From Avena insularis (Eukaryota > Streptophyta > Magnoliopsida > Poales > Poaceae), in assembly GCA_023614405.1 (NCBI GenBank), contig CM042690.1, forward strand, positions 668,182,802 to 668,246,801: 64,000 bases of DNA, given 5' to 3'. Both the position numbers and the translations under genes were made by a program. The notes under the pieces were generated by a model. It saw only the letters and a list, made by a program, of their open reading frames with translations. It was not told the DNA's origin and did no database searches. Shown here one piece after another: positions 12,247 to 23,345 of this stretch. The stretch's first letter is position 1; every line of letters starts with the position of its first letter.

Positions 12247-15200
12247 ATGTCGTCATTGAAGTTCGATCTACCGCAACTGGACTACTCCACAAGATTCTGC
12301 TTGTGGCAGCTGAAGATGCGGGCGATTCTCGCCCAAACTTCAGATCTAGATGATGCGCTGGATGGATTCGGGGAAAAGGATGCTAAGAGCTGGTCTGACG
12401 AAGAGAAGCGGAAGGACCGTAAGGCTTTGTCTATGATTCAACTTCATCTATCCAATAATATTTTGCAGGAAGTTTTGACAGAGAAATCTGTTGCTGCCCT
12501 TTGGGGGAAACTGGAATCGATCTGCATGTCAAAAGATCTAACCAGTAAGATGCATGTAAAGATGAAGTTGTTCTCGCATAGATTGCAGGAAGGTGGATCG
12601 GTAATGAATCACTTATTTCTTTTCAGAGAGATTATTTCTGATTTGCAATCTATGGAAGTAAAATATGATGATGACGATCTAGCTCTATTACTCTTATGCT
12701 TGTTGCCTAGTTCTTATACACACTTTCATGATACAATGTTGTTAAGCCGTGATAAGATAACCCTTGATGAAGTACAAGATGCCCTCAAACATAGGGAAAA
12801 GATGAAACCTATGGTGTAGATAGATGGGGCGTCTTCCAAGGCTGAAGCTCTGCAGGTTCGTGGTAGGACCGAGCAGAGATTTAACAACCATGGCAACCGA
12901 GATAAGAGCAAAGACGGCAGAAGTCGTTCGAAGTCCAAGAGAAAGGACAAGTTCTGCAGGTATTGTAAGAAATCTAATCATGTTATTGATGATTGTTGGA
13001 AGCTGGAGAATAAGGAGAAAAGGAACAGTACTTACCAACCGAAATAGAAGGATCAAGGTAATGGTAAGGCTGCTGTTGTTTCTGGTGATAGTTCTGACGG
13101 TGAATGTTTAGCCGTTTTTGCTGTTTGTGCTTCTTGTGGTGATGAATGGATACTTGACACTTCATGTTCGTTTTATATTTGCTGTAACAAAGATTGGTTC
13201 AGTTCATATGAGTCTGTGCAGACTGGAGATTTTGCACGTGTGGGGAATGACAACCCATGCCATATTGTCGGAGTTGGATCTGTTAAGATCAAGACACATG
13301 GTGGCGTGACGCGTACGTTGAATGAGGTGAAGCACATATCAAGCATGGCCAAAAATTTGATCTCCCTGATTACCATGGACGTTGATGGATACAAGTACGC
13401 CGGTGGACGTAGATTGTTAAAGGTATCAAAAGGTTCTCTTATTCATATGATAGGTGATATGAATTCTGCTAAGTTATATGTTCTTAGAGGTAGCACTTTG
13501 CCTGGTATTGCTACTGCTGTTACTTCTAATGGTTCTGATGATTGTGGTAAAACAAATCTGTGGCATATGCGTCTTGGGCATATGAGCGAACATGGCATGG
13601 CAGAGTTGGTTAAGAGAGAACTTATTGATGGTTTCAACTTGGGTAAGTTTGAGTTCTGTGAGCACTGCATCTTTGGTAAGCATAAAAGAGTTAAATTCAA
13701 TGCTTCCGTTCATACCACCAAAGGCATATTAGATTATGTGCATGCTGATGTTTGGGGACCTTCCCGTAAGACATCTATTGGTGGTGCTAATTACATGATT
13801 ACTATTATTGATAACTACTCAAGAAAAGTGTGGCCATATTTTTTGAAATATAAATCTGATGTTTTTGATGCTTTTAAGAAGTGGAAAGTTATGGTAGAAA
13901 AGCAAACTGAAAAGAAGGTAAAGGTACTACATACTGACAATGGTATAGAATTCTGTTCTAATGAGTTTGAGGAGTTTTGCAGTAATAATGGTATGATCAG
14001 GCACCACACCATCCCTTACACTCCTCAGCAGAATGGCGTGGCTGAGCGCATGAACATAACCATCATCTCGAGGGCTCGTTGTATGTTGTCCAATGCAGGT
14101 ATGCATAGACGTTTCTGGGCTAAAGCAGCCAACACAGCGTGTTACCTCATCAACAGGTCACCTTCTATTCCACTTGAGAAGAAAACTCCTATTGAGGCAT
14201 GGTCAGGTCCGCCTGCTGATTATTCATAGTTGAGAGTTTTTGGTTGCACTGCTTATGCTCATGTTGATAATGGAAAGTTAGAGCCTAGAGTTGTCAAGTG
14301 CATATTCCTTGGTTATGGTTCATGAGTTAAGGCATATAAACTATGGAATCCTGAAACTAAAAAGATTTCGTTGAGTAGGAACGTTGTTTTCAATGAATCC
14401 GTTATGTATCATAACAGCTTGCCATCAGATCCCTCTCCTGTTGCCATTGGAGAGGAGGGAGTTCGTGTGCAGGTGGAGCACCTGCAGAAATCTGTTGATA
14501 ATAATGTTGGCGTTGATGATACTCATGAGGAAAATATTGATGATGATGTTGTTCAGCACTCAAAGGTGTTTTGTAGCAGCCACAAAAATCTATTGCTGCT
14601 GATAGACCGAGGCGTAACATTGTTACACCTCATCATTTAATTGAAGAGTGTAATCTTGCTCATTATGCTCCGAGTTGTGCTGAACATGTGGAGCATGATA
14701 TTGAACCTGCTACATACAATGAGGCTATTGCATCCGTTGACCGCGAGAAGTGGGTTTCTGCTATGCAAGAAGAGATGCAATCGCTTGATAAGAATGGCAC
14801 ATGGGAAGTTGTGCGCTTGCCTAAACAGAAGAAGGCCGTCTGCTGCAAGTGGATATACAAGAGAAATGAAGGTTTGTCTCCTAATGAGCCTCCAAGGTTT
14901 AAGGCAAGGTTAGTAGCAAAAGGTTTTAGCCAAATTCCAGGTATTGACTATAATGATGTTTTCTCTCCGATTGTGAAGCATAGCTCTATTCGTACTTTCT
15001 TTGGTATTGTTGCTATGCATGATCTTGAGCTTGAGCAGCTAGATGTAAAGACTGCTTTTCTGCATGGTGAACTGGAGGAGGAAATTTACATGGACCAACC
15101 TAAAGGGTTCATAGTTTCTGGAAAAAAGGATTTTGTGTGCAAATTGAAGAGATCACTTTATGGTTTGAAGCAATCTCCAAGACAGTGGTATAAAAGGTTT

Positions 15201-16259
15201 GATTCATTTATGATCTCACAAGGTTTTAAGAGATCTCAGTTTGATAGTTGTGTTTACATAAAGTTTGTTAATAGATCACCTATTTACTTGCTGTTATATG
15301 TTGATGATATGTTAATTGCTGCCAAGAGCATGAAAGAAATCACTACTTTGAAGGCACATCTAATTAGTGAATTTGAGATGAAAGATCTTGGTGCTGCTAA
15401 GAAAATCCTAGGTATGGAAATTAAACGGGACAGAAAATCTAGGTTGTTGTTTCTTAGTCAGGAAAGTTACGTTGAGAAAGTTCTTCAACGTTTTAATATG
15501 CATGATGCAAAGTCAGCTAGTACTCCTGTTGCTCCTCACTTTAAATTGTCAGCATTGCAATGTCCTAGTTCTGATGAAGATATTGAGTACATGTCTCGAG
15601 TTCCTTATTCTAGTACCGTTGGTTCCTTGATGTATGCCATGGTTTGCTCTCGCCCTGATTTATCATATGCTATGAGTTTGGTGAGTCGTTACATGGCTAA
15701 TCCTGGTAAAGAACATTGGAAAGTTGTTCAGTGGATTTTTAGGTACCTCCGTGGCACATCCAACGCTTGCTTGAAGTTTGGCAAGACTGATAAGGGACTC
15801 GCAGGCTATGTGAATTCAGATTTTGCTGCCGATTTGGATAAGAGGAGGTTCCTCACAGGTTATGTGTTCACGGTAGGTGGATGTGCCGTGAGTTGGAAGG
15901 CAACGCTGCAACCAGTTGTTGCTCTATATACAATCGAAGCAGAATATATGGCTGTTGCTGAAGCTTGCAAAGAGTCTGTTTGGTTGAAAGGTTTGTATGC
16001 TGAGCTTTGTTAGGATGATTCTTGCACTAACCTGTTCTGTGACAGCCAAAGTGTTATTTACCTTACTAAGGATCAGATGTTCCATGAGAGAACAAAGCAC
16101 ATTGATATCAAGTACCATTATGTTCGTGATGTTGTTGCACAAGGTACACTGAAGGTATGCAAGATAAGCACTCATGATAATCCTGCTGATATGATGACAA
16201 AGCTTGTTCCTGTTGCTAAGTTTGAGCTATGCACAAACTTAGTTGGTATAACTGCTTAG
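12247..16259 (+). pseudogene. Copia gag-pol polyprotein, broken by stops and a frameshift
   Basis: The start at 12247 opens a gag-like domain. The CCHC zinc knuckle CRYCKKSNHVIDDC is near 12955, the protease motif WILDTSCS near 13150, the integrase HHCC region (HMRLGH, CEHCIFGKHK) at 13560-13690, and integrase catalytic residues in HADVWG, HTDNG and PQQNGVAER (13740-14050). After a frameshift near 14555-14575, the RT (RFKARLVAKG, LYVDDMLIA at about 15293) and RNase H (to 16259) follow. In-frame stops are at 12817, 13045, 14227, 14323 and 16011. The domain order is intact, so decay came after insertion by point changes. It cannot make a full polyprotein. Confidence 0.93.
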
Positions 16260-16356
16260 CCCAAGTGGCTGTTGGCGCCGAAAGTGTTTTCTTTGTTTGT
16301 TCAGGAAGATGATTACTGTTGATGCTACAAGAAGAAATTTGTCTCAAGATGGAGTT

Positions 16357-16719
16357 TGTTATATGTTGATCCAAATTCTACAAAGTAAAGGCCAACTTCT
16401 GACGGAGCGGAGCGAGGCCCATCGCCAGAGGCTTGGGCCGATGGGGGGTGCGGGGGGCGACAGCCCCCCGCGGTACGGATCGTTGATGACCTAGGTTACC
16501 ACCGTTATATATACCTTTTGTAAGCCGCCGGCTGGGATCAGTTGCATCTGTGAAATCCCCGGCGTTGTGTAAACACTCCCCGTTATAGTGAAGATTCGCT
16601 GCCTGGCGCCCGTGATTTTTTCCTTCTCTTTGTTGGAGAGGGTTTTCCACGTTAAATCTGTGTCCCCCTTGCTGCGATTTTATTTCGTTCTTCGTTATTT
16701 ACTTATCGCAAAGCTAACA
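16357..16719 (+). mobile_element. 3' LTR of Copia element
   Basis: A 363-bp LTR, TGTTATATG...GCTAACA, followed by the gtatt duplication at 16720-16724. It carries a GC-rich insert relative to the 5' LTR, including a perfect 9-bp stem hairpin at 16450-16471. A purine-rich tract (AAGATGGAG) precedes it. Confidence 0.92.
16450..16471 (+). other. GC hairpin in 3' LTR
   Basis: A 9-bp perfect stem (GCGGGGGGC / GCCCCCCGC) with a GACA loop. It is present only in the right LTR. In a transcript it could form a stable stem near the RNA 3' end; any role is speculative. Confidence 0.6.
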
Positions 16720-16780
16720 GTATTGAGGGGCCCGAGTTCTAGGTTCGTCCCGGGCCCTCGAAATCTCAGGACCGATCCTG

Positions 16781-17159
16781 ATGGAAAGCGAGCAAAGCCA
16801 CCTCCTTAGGCACGAGCACCTCCACTGGAATGAGGAGGTCATCATCCTCCTCCTCCTCCTCGTCGAATACATAGGGCTCGTCCACCCAGATCTTTCTGGC
16901 GTGCCACCCAGGGTATTTTTATTTTTTCATGGCATTTTTATTTTTTTAGCTTCTTTGTGTTTTTTCACGCACCACCGGATCGGAATAGTGCGGCCAGGTG
17001 CGCCCGCGCACGTTCACGCGATAGCTCAGTCCCTTGAGTAGTGAAGCGGCTCGGGAGATGGTTATCTCACTATCACTACAACGATGACAATTTCAGGCAA
17101 GAAATTAACAATTGAAGAGAAATACCATCATTTTTCCACACGATAAAGAGGCGGTCATG
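16781..17159. other. Intergenic sequence downstream of the B3 gene
   Basis: Contains a CTC-repeat run near 16848-16861. On the minus strand about 16900-16790 is open and would encode an acidic stretch (DEPYVFDEEEEEDDD), possibly a gene remnant, but no domain is recognised. The rest is T-rich and unassigned. Confidence 0.3.
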
Positions 17160-17165
17160 TTTATT
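17160..17165 (-). terminator. Candidate polyadenylation signal of the B3 gene
   Basis: AATAAA on the minus strand, about 140 nt downstream of the B3 stop codon at 17304. Position and sequence fit a plant near-upstream element; unproven. Confidence 0.4.
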
Positions 17166-17303
17166 CCCGAGATACTCTGCTACTAGCATCAGCAGTCACC
17201 TACCCAGAATTCAGACGTTGCGAAGCCAATCAAAGACTCAAAAGTGTGGGATGCCGGCGATACAACGCCGACACGGCTGATCCAACGCCACCGGCCGCGC
17301 CTA

Positions 17304-18282
17304 TCAGTCCAGGAAGGCGCCGCCTCGCTTGCGCACCTCTACCTTGAGCACGTGGTCCTCGCCGCGGCCGGCGTCGCCGCCTCCACGGAGCGCCCGGAAG
17401 AAGCAGGTGTCGCCGACGTCGAGGCGGTTGTCGACGCAGAACTGGTGCCATCCGTACCTGAGCGAGGTGCGGGGATTGCCTACTGCCCGGGGGCTGTGCT
17501 TGAGGGTCACGGTCCACGACCTGCCCCCGCGCATCCGCAGAACCACCTTGCTCCTCTTGTGGTACTCGTACACCATCTGGAAATCCACCGGCACGTTCTG
17601 CCGTAGACGTATGTACGATCCGGCCAGCGGCGGATGAATCAGTAACAGGTGGACATGTACATGAAAGTTTGCACAAAGTACCGTAGAACTGGTCATGCTC
17701 GAGCATGAACAAAGCACTCACCAGGTACTGCTTCTGCCTCACGCCCAAGTGGCACTGCCTCAGCATGACGCTGAACTGAGAAGTCGGCGCGTCGTCGACG
17801 TCCATCTCCGCCGACCCGCTGCTATTCTTGCTGCCACTACTGTCGATGCTGTCCCTGCTGCCACCGTCGCCGATGCTGTTCTCGCCGCCAGTGTCGATGT
17901 TGTTCTCGCTGCCACTGTCACTGTTGCTCTCACCGCCCGGAGCAACGGAAAACTCTTCTTCCTTAATCGTTACGAGTTGCGACGACCGTGATGCTGGCGT
18001 CGTACTGGCCTCGTCGTCCTGCTCGTAATGATAGTGCCTCCGCCGGTCTCCCGCAGCTTCACTTCCCGGGGCTCACGGCCATCCAGCAACTCCGCGAACT
18101 TGTCCGGGAGCCTCTGCACCAACGGTCGAGCAATGATTACACCGATCAAACAAGGAAGCAGAGTGATAATAATGAGATGGGTGAAAGTGAAACACAAAGG
18201 GAGATGCATTGTACTATACCAGTTTCCTCGAGTCGTTGTCAAGCATGATCTTGAAGAACTCGAAATCTGACAAGTCGTCCAT
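17304..18282 (-). pseudogene. B3-domain (REM-like) transcription factor with first B3 domain deleted and frameshifted
   Basis: B3 domains are plant DNA-binding folds; grass REM-type proteins often carry two joined by a variable acidic or serine-rich linker. Three exons with GT-AG borders can be read. Exon 1 (18282-18220, 21 codons) starts MDDLSDFEFFKIM. Exon 2 (18113-17722) starts RLPDKFAELLDGREPREVKL, the opening of B3 domain 1. Exon 3 (17597-17304, 97 aa) holds a B3 domain 2 with VPVDFQ, GRSWTV, GWHQFC and GDTCFFRAL. In exon 2 the domain breaks off after about 25 residues and continues, in another frame, as RRHYHYEQDDEAS, which normally lies after the domain. Exon 2 is 392 nt (not a multiple of 3). 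So most of domain 1 (I estimate 60-70 residues) is lost and the frame shifts. It is likely a pseudogene; an alternative start giving a domain-2-only protein is possible. Confidence 0.82.
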
Positions 18283-18990
18283 TCGGGATGTCTCTGCATA
18301 TTACTGTTCGATTCAGATTGATTTGACGAATCCAAGAGTTTGTACCTGGGACTGCATTTTGCTAGAGCGTTTTCTCGGGTTCTTGCACTAATCCGGCAGG
18401 ATGTTAAAAGCTGAGATCTGGGGAAGAACGAAGTCGTGAGTGCTGCTAAAAGGACGGCCAATTGGCAAGGTTCTTGGAGTTCTTTCAGTGAGGCAGGAGA
18501 TGAGGAGATTCCACAGTTGACCTAAAGTCTCGATTGTATAGATCATGCTAGTAGCTGTCAAGAACAAGGGGAAGAACAAAATGCTGCACATTTCACATCT
18601 CTTAGACCCCCCTAAACTTTGCCATTCATTTTTTCGAAGTGATGTTTGCCATGAGTTTTATACCTTAGTACAAGCTCCAATAATACCAAAACAATGTAAA
18701 CAAAAACGACCCCAAATTCACAAAGAGAAAGATGAACAGATGGCACATATGCCCCTGATAACAACTCGTCGTTGCCCTGTTTTGTAGACAACTTACCTTG
18801 GCTGACGGAAGCGGCGGACCTCCGGCGTCGCAGAGGAAGATGTGAGACTCTCGACGGCAGCCAGCGAGCAGCGAGGCTGGAGCAGGTAGGCTGTGGGCGT
18901 CGCCGCGTCGGCTTGGGGGCTAGCTGGGAGGGTGAGCAGAGAGGAGGTGTAAGTAGAGCCAGTGTGAGGAAGAAAGGCACTGCGCATTGA
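18283..18990 (-). promoter_or_regulatory. 5' leader of the B3 gene with predicted UTR intron
   Basis: On the minus strand a good splice donor CAAG|GTAAGTTG lies at 18797/18796. A matching acceptor (ATATGCAG) lies 11 nt before the ATG, at 18294. This predicts a non-coding first exon ending at 18797 and a 503-bp UTR intron. The ORF of 164 codons on the minus strand (18612-19106) crosses this donor and looks like leader sequence, not protein. Parts of this region recur at 27968-28099 and 29330-29930. No TATA box was pinned down. Confidence 0.55.
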
Positions 18991-19738
18991 TGATTGTACC
19001 ATGCCCATTTTTGGGTTCTTGGTTTACTTCGGGGATGGCAACCTCGCAGTAGTGCATGTGAGCGTGTTGACTGCAAATGGGTAATGGTCCTAGTGCCTTG
19101 CTCCATCTGATGGACGTCTTCTCGATAAGTTTGGAGCCTCTTAATCGCTTGACATTTTTATATAGTATACAGCTCGGCTAGCTTTATTGATTCTCAAATA
19201 TAGTTAGTACTGTACATCATTTTATTGATTCTCAAGAAACATGTGATCTGGTTAAAGCCACTTAATTTCTTGGCTTGCCTCTTGCTTACTGTGTGCCTAA
19301 CTAATGTGCGAGGTGTTTCAATGCCTGAATGGTTTGTAACCTGGTGGGATTGGTTAAATATCAACCCAGCTCCATCGTAATTCCAATAATAATCCTTTTG
19401 ATTTTCTGAAGACATTAGTACTGTCCCCCAAAAAATTACGGAGTGATTAAGATGTCAAACGGCTCAAATAAGAAGTCCATTGTTGTGGGGGAAATCCACT
19501 CAGGCTCATAGGTGTGGCTACTTTCCTATAACAACACTAGCAGGAGCCCTGTACGTGGAATGGACTTGTGTGCATTATATATAGATCCTATATCGACCCA
19601 ATTGTTTTTAGCTTAAAGGCAGTCATTCTACCATCCGAATTAGTGAGGAAAGAGTGTTTATGTACATAGTTCAACCATGAACCAAAACAAAATAAAAAAC
19701 ATAGAACCGCTGGACGTCTCCGTGGTCTTGTGTGTGAG
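18991..19738. other. Unassigned intergenic sequence upstream of the B3 gene
   Basis: An AT-leaning stretch with no recognised domain, element ends or RNA gene. It may include B3 promoter sequence. Confidence 0.35.
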
Positions 19739-19741
19739 CAT

Positions 19742-19977
19742 CACTACAGGAAACGGTCAAGGTGCCGACGGCTTTATACTACGCCGATGGCAAAATAACG
19801 GGGTTGTCGGCGTAGTGGCACGAGCCTGGCGGGCCAGCAAACGGGACGTCGGCCCAGAAAAGTCGTCGGCGTAGGCTGAGGTGGGCCATCGGCATAGCCT
19901 GCAGTGGGCCGACGGCTACCATCGGCGTAGTTGGGCCTCGCGTGGCCCCTATGCCGACGGCACCGTTTCCTGTAGTG
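19742..19977. mobile_element. CACTA-type MITE
   Basis: A 236-bp element with ends CACTACAGGAAACGG and CCGTTTCCTGTAGTG, a 15-bp perfect inverted repeat. It is flanked by cat on both sides (19739-19741, 19978-19980), the 3-bp duplication typical of CACTA transposons. The interior repeats GCCGACGGC/CGGCGTAG subterminal motifs, as CACTA ends do. There is no coding capacity. Confidence 0.9.
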
Positions 19978-19980
19978 CAT

Positions 19981-20270
19981 ATGCCTGCTGAGCGATCTCC
20001 TCAAGAAGGAGGGTTGCAACCACATGGGGGAGGAGAGCCGAATTGTGAAAAAATCTTTTTTGGTCCGCTCCTTCCATGTTCCCCACAAACATGGAATCTG
20101 CTTGCTTCGCGCCTCTTTTCATTTGATCATGCCTCCGTGGGAGGTTGTGCAACTCTGATTGTGTTGTTCCATGTGAAGAATTTTCTCTAACAACCTTCAC
20201 AAAACTGCCGTCGAGAACGAAATGATTCATTGTCTCCTGATGGATAGCGCAAAGCTTGCATATTTGTTCA
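19981..20270 (-). pseudogene. LINE C-terminal (zf-RVT) fragment
   Basis: On the minus strand the frames read QICKLCAIHQETMNHFVLD (zinc-binding RVT region), then WGTWKERTKKDFF and LLEEIAQQAYA in shifted frames. This is the WxxWKERN...EE pattern seen at the end of plant LINE ORF2 proteins. At least one frameshift breaks it. The CACTA MITE is inserted directly after the AYA codons. Confidence 0.6.
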
Positions 20271-20276
20271 TGAGGC

Positions 20277-21960
20277 CTATCGAGAACTTTTCTTGGACAA
20301 TATAGAAGTCATCAGAGATGTGGAATAAACCTTGATCCAAATAAAAGCAGCGCAGAGGACTAAGATCAAACATACCGAATTGCTCATGAAGGCAAGTCTT
20401 AAGGCAATGTACTCAGAGTCATCGCCAGTGATGATCATGTCATCAACATAGAAAAGAAGTAGAATCCGACCAATAGGAGAAGTGTGGACAAATAGGGAAG
20501 GATCGTGAGTATTGGGCGAGAAGCTAGCATCCGTCACCACTGAGGCGAAACACTCAAACCAAGCGCAAGGGGCTTTTTTAAGGCCATAGAGAGAGCGCCA
20601 AAAAGGCATGCCATGCCATCAGGGATAGAGTACATGGGGGGTGGTTACATATAAACCTCCTCATGTTTCTCACCATTGAGGAAGACATTATGAACATCAA
20701 GTTGAGACACAGACCAGTGGAGAACAAAGGCCACAATGAGAAGAGTGCAGACAATGGTCATACAATCCATATGTGCGAGTCTCATCATAGTCACGACCCC
20801 GCTCCTGCTAAAAGCCACGAGCCACAAGATGTGCTTTGTAGCGCTCAACAGAATCATCAGAGTGAGTCTTAACCTTATATACCCACTTGCACGTGATGTG
20901 ACGAACATGGGGAGGGGAGAAACCAGATCCCATGTGTCAGTGCGCTCAAGAGCAACCATCTCCTCGGCCATCACAAGCTGCCACTCGGGGTGTACAACAT
21001 CTTTATAAGAGGTTGGATCAAGGACAACAGAAAGACCAAAGCGCAAGAGAATAGCGACCAGGTGGGGGACGAGGCCGAGCACAAAAATCATAAGTTGGAG
21101 AGGTAGATGGCCCAGTAGTAGAATCATCCACCACATGTGGACGATGAGAATAGTAGATAAGAAAAGAGGGATGAATAGGAATTGCCGGAGAAGGTGAAGG
21201 CGGGGTGGATATCGGGGATGCAGGTGGAGAATTAGGAGACGAGGGAGAAGGTGATGAAGGGGGGGAAAAAACTGTGGCGGAAGACGACGTCAAATCAATG
21301 GTTCAAAGGAGTGGGAACTCGAGGCACACAGGGAGGTGTAACAGGGAAAGTAAGGAAAGGGATCTCCTCCATAGAGGGAGTCGAGGAAGATGGACGCGGA
21401 TTGAACGGGCAGGACTCGCCAAAGGTCGCATCCCAGGAAATGCCCATTGGGCGAGCAACAAGATCCCAACACTGATAACCCTTATGCTAGTTTGGTGTGT
21501 TCGTGAGGAGCAAGGAAAACAAAGCAAACACAACCGAAGCATCGAATAATCATAAGAACGGTCAGAAAGACGCTCTAGAGGAATACCACCCTGCAAGACT
21601 AATAGCTCAATGTTGATAAGATATGTGGAGGTGGAAACATCCTCATCACAGAAATGGGGCAGAAGAGAGGCAACAATCATCAGCGCATGCGCTGTATCAA
21701 GAAGGTGACGATGTGTGTATTTAGCAACGCCGTTTTGGGCATGCACACTAGGGCAAGAGAACTAAGCAAGAGTGCCATTCTCAGCAAGGAAACCACAACA
21801 TCTGGGATATGTACTCACCAGCAGAATCAGCACGAAAGACACACTACGAGTGGAAAACTAGATATGAACCATGGCAGCAAAACGCTTATAGATAGAGAGA
21901 ACTTCAATGTGAGAAGTCATAAAATAGAACCAAAGTGTAGAGAGAAAAGTCATTAATAAA
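20277..21960 (-). pseudogene. Truncated Copia pol fragment (integrase to reverse transcriptase)
   Basis: On the minus strand the order is integrase remnant (ADSAGEY near 21820, QNGVAKYTHRHLLDTAHAL at about 21740), an integrase C-terminal part (STYLINI, GIPLERLSDRS), a linker, the RT N-terminal part (WDLVSP, QLDVHNVFLNGE at 20680-20960), and RT YVDDMIITGDD (about 20430-20460) after LYGLKKAPCAWFECF. Several frameshifts and stops occur. No LTR was found on either side, so this is a relic. It differs in sequence from the complete Copia at 11872-16719. Confidence 0.8.
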
Positions 21961-22039
21961 AATATGAGCGGTTGAGAATGAGTGGGAGGCCGCCGATGAG
22001 CTTGCCTCTTTCTCACGAATGTTTTAGGAAGAGCAAGCT

Positions 22040-22243
22040 TTGAGAGCCACTCTTCAAGCGAGTGTCATGAACCTTGAGGAATCTCATAATTTGTCTATTT
22101 CACATCTTGTCAAGAAAGGTGAGTTTGGCATTGGTCATGCTAGGATTCTTGAGGAACTAGAGAAACTCAAAAGGGAACACAGAGCCTCGAAGAGCAAATT
22201 ATCTAGCCTTTTTGAGTTACATGAGCAACTTCAAACTCAATAG
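22040..22243 (+). pseudogene. Coiled-coil ORF fragment of unknown, probably transposon, origin
   Basis: A 67-codon open frame with MNLEESHNLSISHLVKK and ILEELEKLKREHRASK. Heptad-like leucines and charged residues suggest a coiled coil. Similar Leu/Glu/Lys-rich stretches occur in transposon-derived proteins of Triticeae, but I cannot name the family. Upstream and downstream frames are closed. Confidence 0.3.
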
Positions 22244-22330
22244 GCTAAAGAATAATTGTGAATCCAGCAAATCAGATTGCATACTACGCTAGAGAATTTA
22301 CAAAGTATGGAAGCCAAATTTAAGTTATAA

Positions 22331-23345
22331 GAGCATCTTTAGAAGATCCCTTAAAACACCTGGAATCTTAAAATAACCTTCAGTTTACGGTTTTAGGTGA
22401 AAAAGTGGGCTAACCAAACATTGCATATGAGGACAACCTTAATTTTTTAAGGGGTTCGGGAAAAAAGCACCCCAACCCGTAGATACAAGGTTTCTGAGGC
22501 CGACTCGGTGGTGCCCCGTATCGCCTGGAAACCTTGGCGGGAGGGACATTTCAGCCTGCATGAGTTCTTTCCCCCACCTCTCGCTGCCACCTGTCACCAG
22601 CGCCGCCACCCGCTGCCCTTGATTTCGGCCGCGCCCTATTGATTCCTACCGCGTAGAAGTCGCCCGCCTCCACCGTTCCCTCACCCACGGCCAGCACGCG
22701 CCACCCTCGGCGGAGATCCCGCAGCAGGCGGAGCGGTGGAGATCGCGGTCGCCATAGATCTCGCCCAGATCTCGGAGCCGCCAGCTTGAAGCCGCGCCAC
22801 GCCATTGCCCCCGCCAAGGACCGGCCACGTCGCTCGTTTTGTCTTTACCGAGCCCGGCCTTGGCCCCGTCCTTGCAGCGGAAGCGCCGCTACAGTAAATT
22901 CCCCTCTTCTCCTAGCTTGTGAATCCGTGTGCTTAATGGTTGATTTTCTACGCGGATGTAATCTATGTTCTACGTGATTTGTAGATGGATTTGAGCCCGT
23001 GTGGACAATTTTTTTATGAATCGGACGTAGAGACGCTGCTTGATAGCCACCGGCAGCAAATGTTGGTGGTCCTTCAATTTTTATTCAATCGTGTGTAATT
23101 CCAAACATTCTTTGCATTCTAAACTATTCGTGTGTTGGATTATTGTTTAATTATTTGATCTGAACAATTATTGTAATTTGGATTATTGTTGTATTGCACA
23201 ACTAATTATTTTTAATTTTTTGTTCATACTGATATCATATTTGTATGGAGATCAAGATATGCGTGCAAATTGTGAAAAACATGTGGATTTAAGGGCTCGG
23301 GCCTTATCCGCGTTTTAAAGACTAATAATACGAGCGGTTCGCAGA
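22331..23345 (+). mobile_element. PIF/Harbinger-like deletion derivative
   Basis: The left end GAGCATCTTTAGAAGATCCC is preceded by TAA (22328-22330). A GC-rich leader (22500-22900) with an intron-like stretch follows, then an ATG after TTTGTAG at 22985. The peptide there resembles the acidic N-terminus of plant Harbinger proteins. The transposase body is missing, and the sequence passes to T-rich 3' sequence. The right terminus is not clean; 23345 is an estimate. Confidence 0.4.
22985..23098 (+). pseudogene. N-terminal remnant of Harbinger-type protein
   Basis: 37 codons starting MDLSPCGQFFYESDVETLL, ending in TAA. The MDL...SDVE..L pattern is similar to the start of plant Harbinger (HARBI1/ALP1-like) ORFs. 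The DDE nuclease domain is absent. Short length limits certainty. Confidence 0.35.

Larger units (their letters stand above)
11872..16719 (+). mobile_element. Complete, inactive Copia LTR retrotransposon
   Basis: A full-length 4848-bp element: 334-bp 5' LTR, initiator-Met primer site, single gag-pol reading frame in Copia order (gag, protease, integrase, RT, RNase H), purine-rich tract and 363-bp 3' LTR, flanked by gtatt. Short LTRs and gag features suggest a Tork/Tnt1-like lineage, but that is an inference. It inserted into the hAT-like element spanning 10955-16780. Confidence 0.92.
10955..16780 (-). mobile_element. Non-autonomous hAT-like element carrying a nested Copia
   Basis: The right terminus on the minus strand starts CAGGATCGGTCCTGAG and continues into a GGGCCCGGG-rich stretch, a pattern common at plant hAT ends. 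The left terminus reads AAGGTCCGGCCTGGCCCTGG with a similar CCCCGGGCCC motif. Flanking 8-mers are attgaaag (10947-10954) and atggaaag (16781-16788), matching at 7 of 8 positions, as expected of an 8-bp hAT duplication. Without the inserted Copia and its TSD the element is about 970 bp and has no transposase. Strand is nominal. Confidence 0.5.

Noticed and set aside
17244..17637. Plus-strand ORFs opposite the B3 exon
   Set aside because: Shadows of the minus-strand B3 domain, whose codon sense and splice sites are clear.
18612..19106. 164-codon minus-strand ORF upstream of the B3 gene
   Set aside because: Runs through a strong splice donor shared with the copied leader; better explained as a non-coding exon plus intron.
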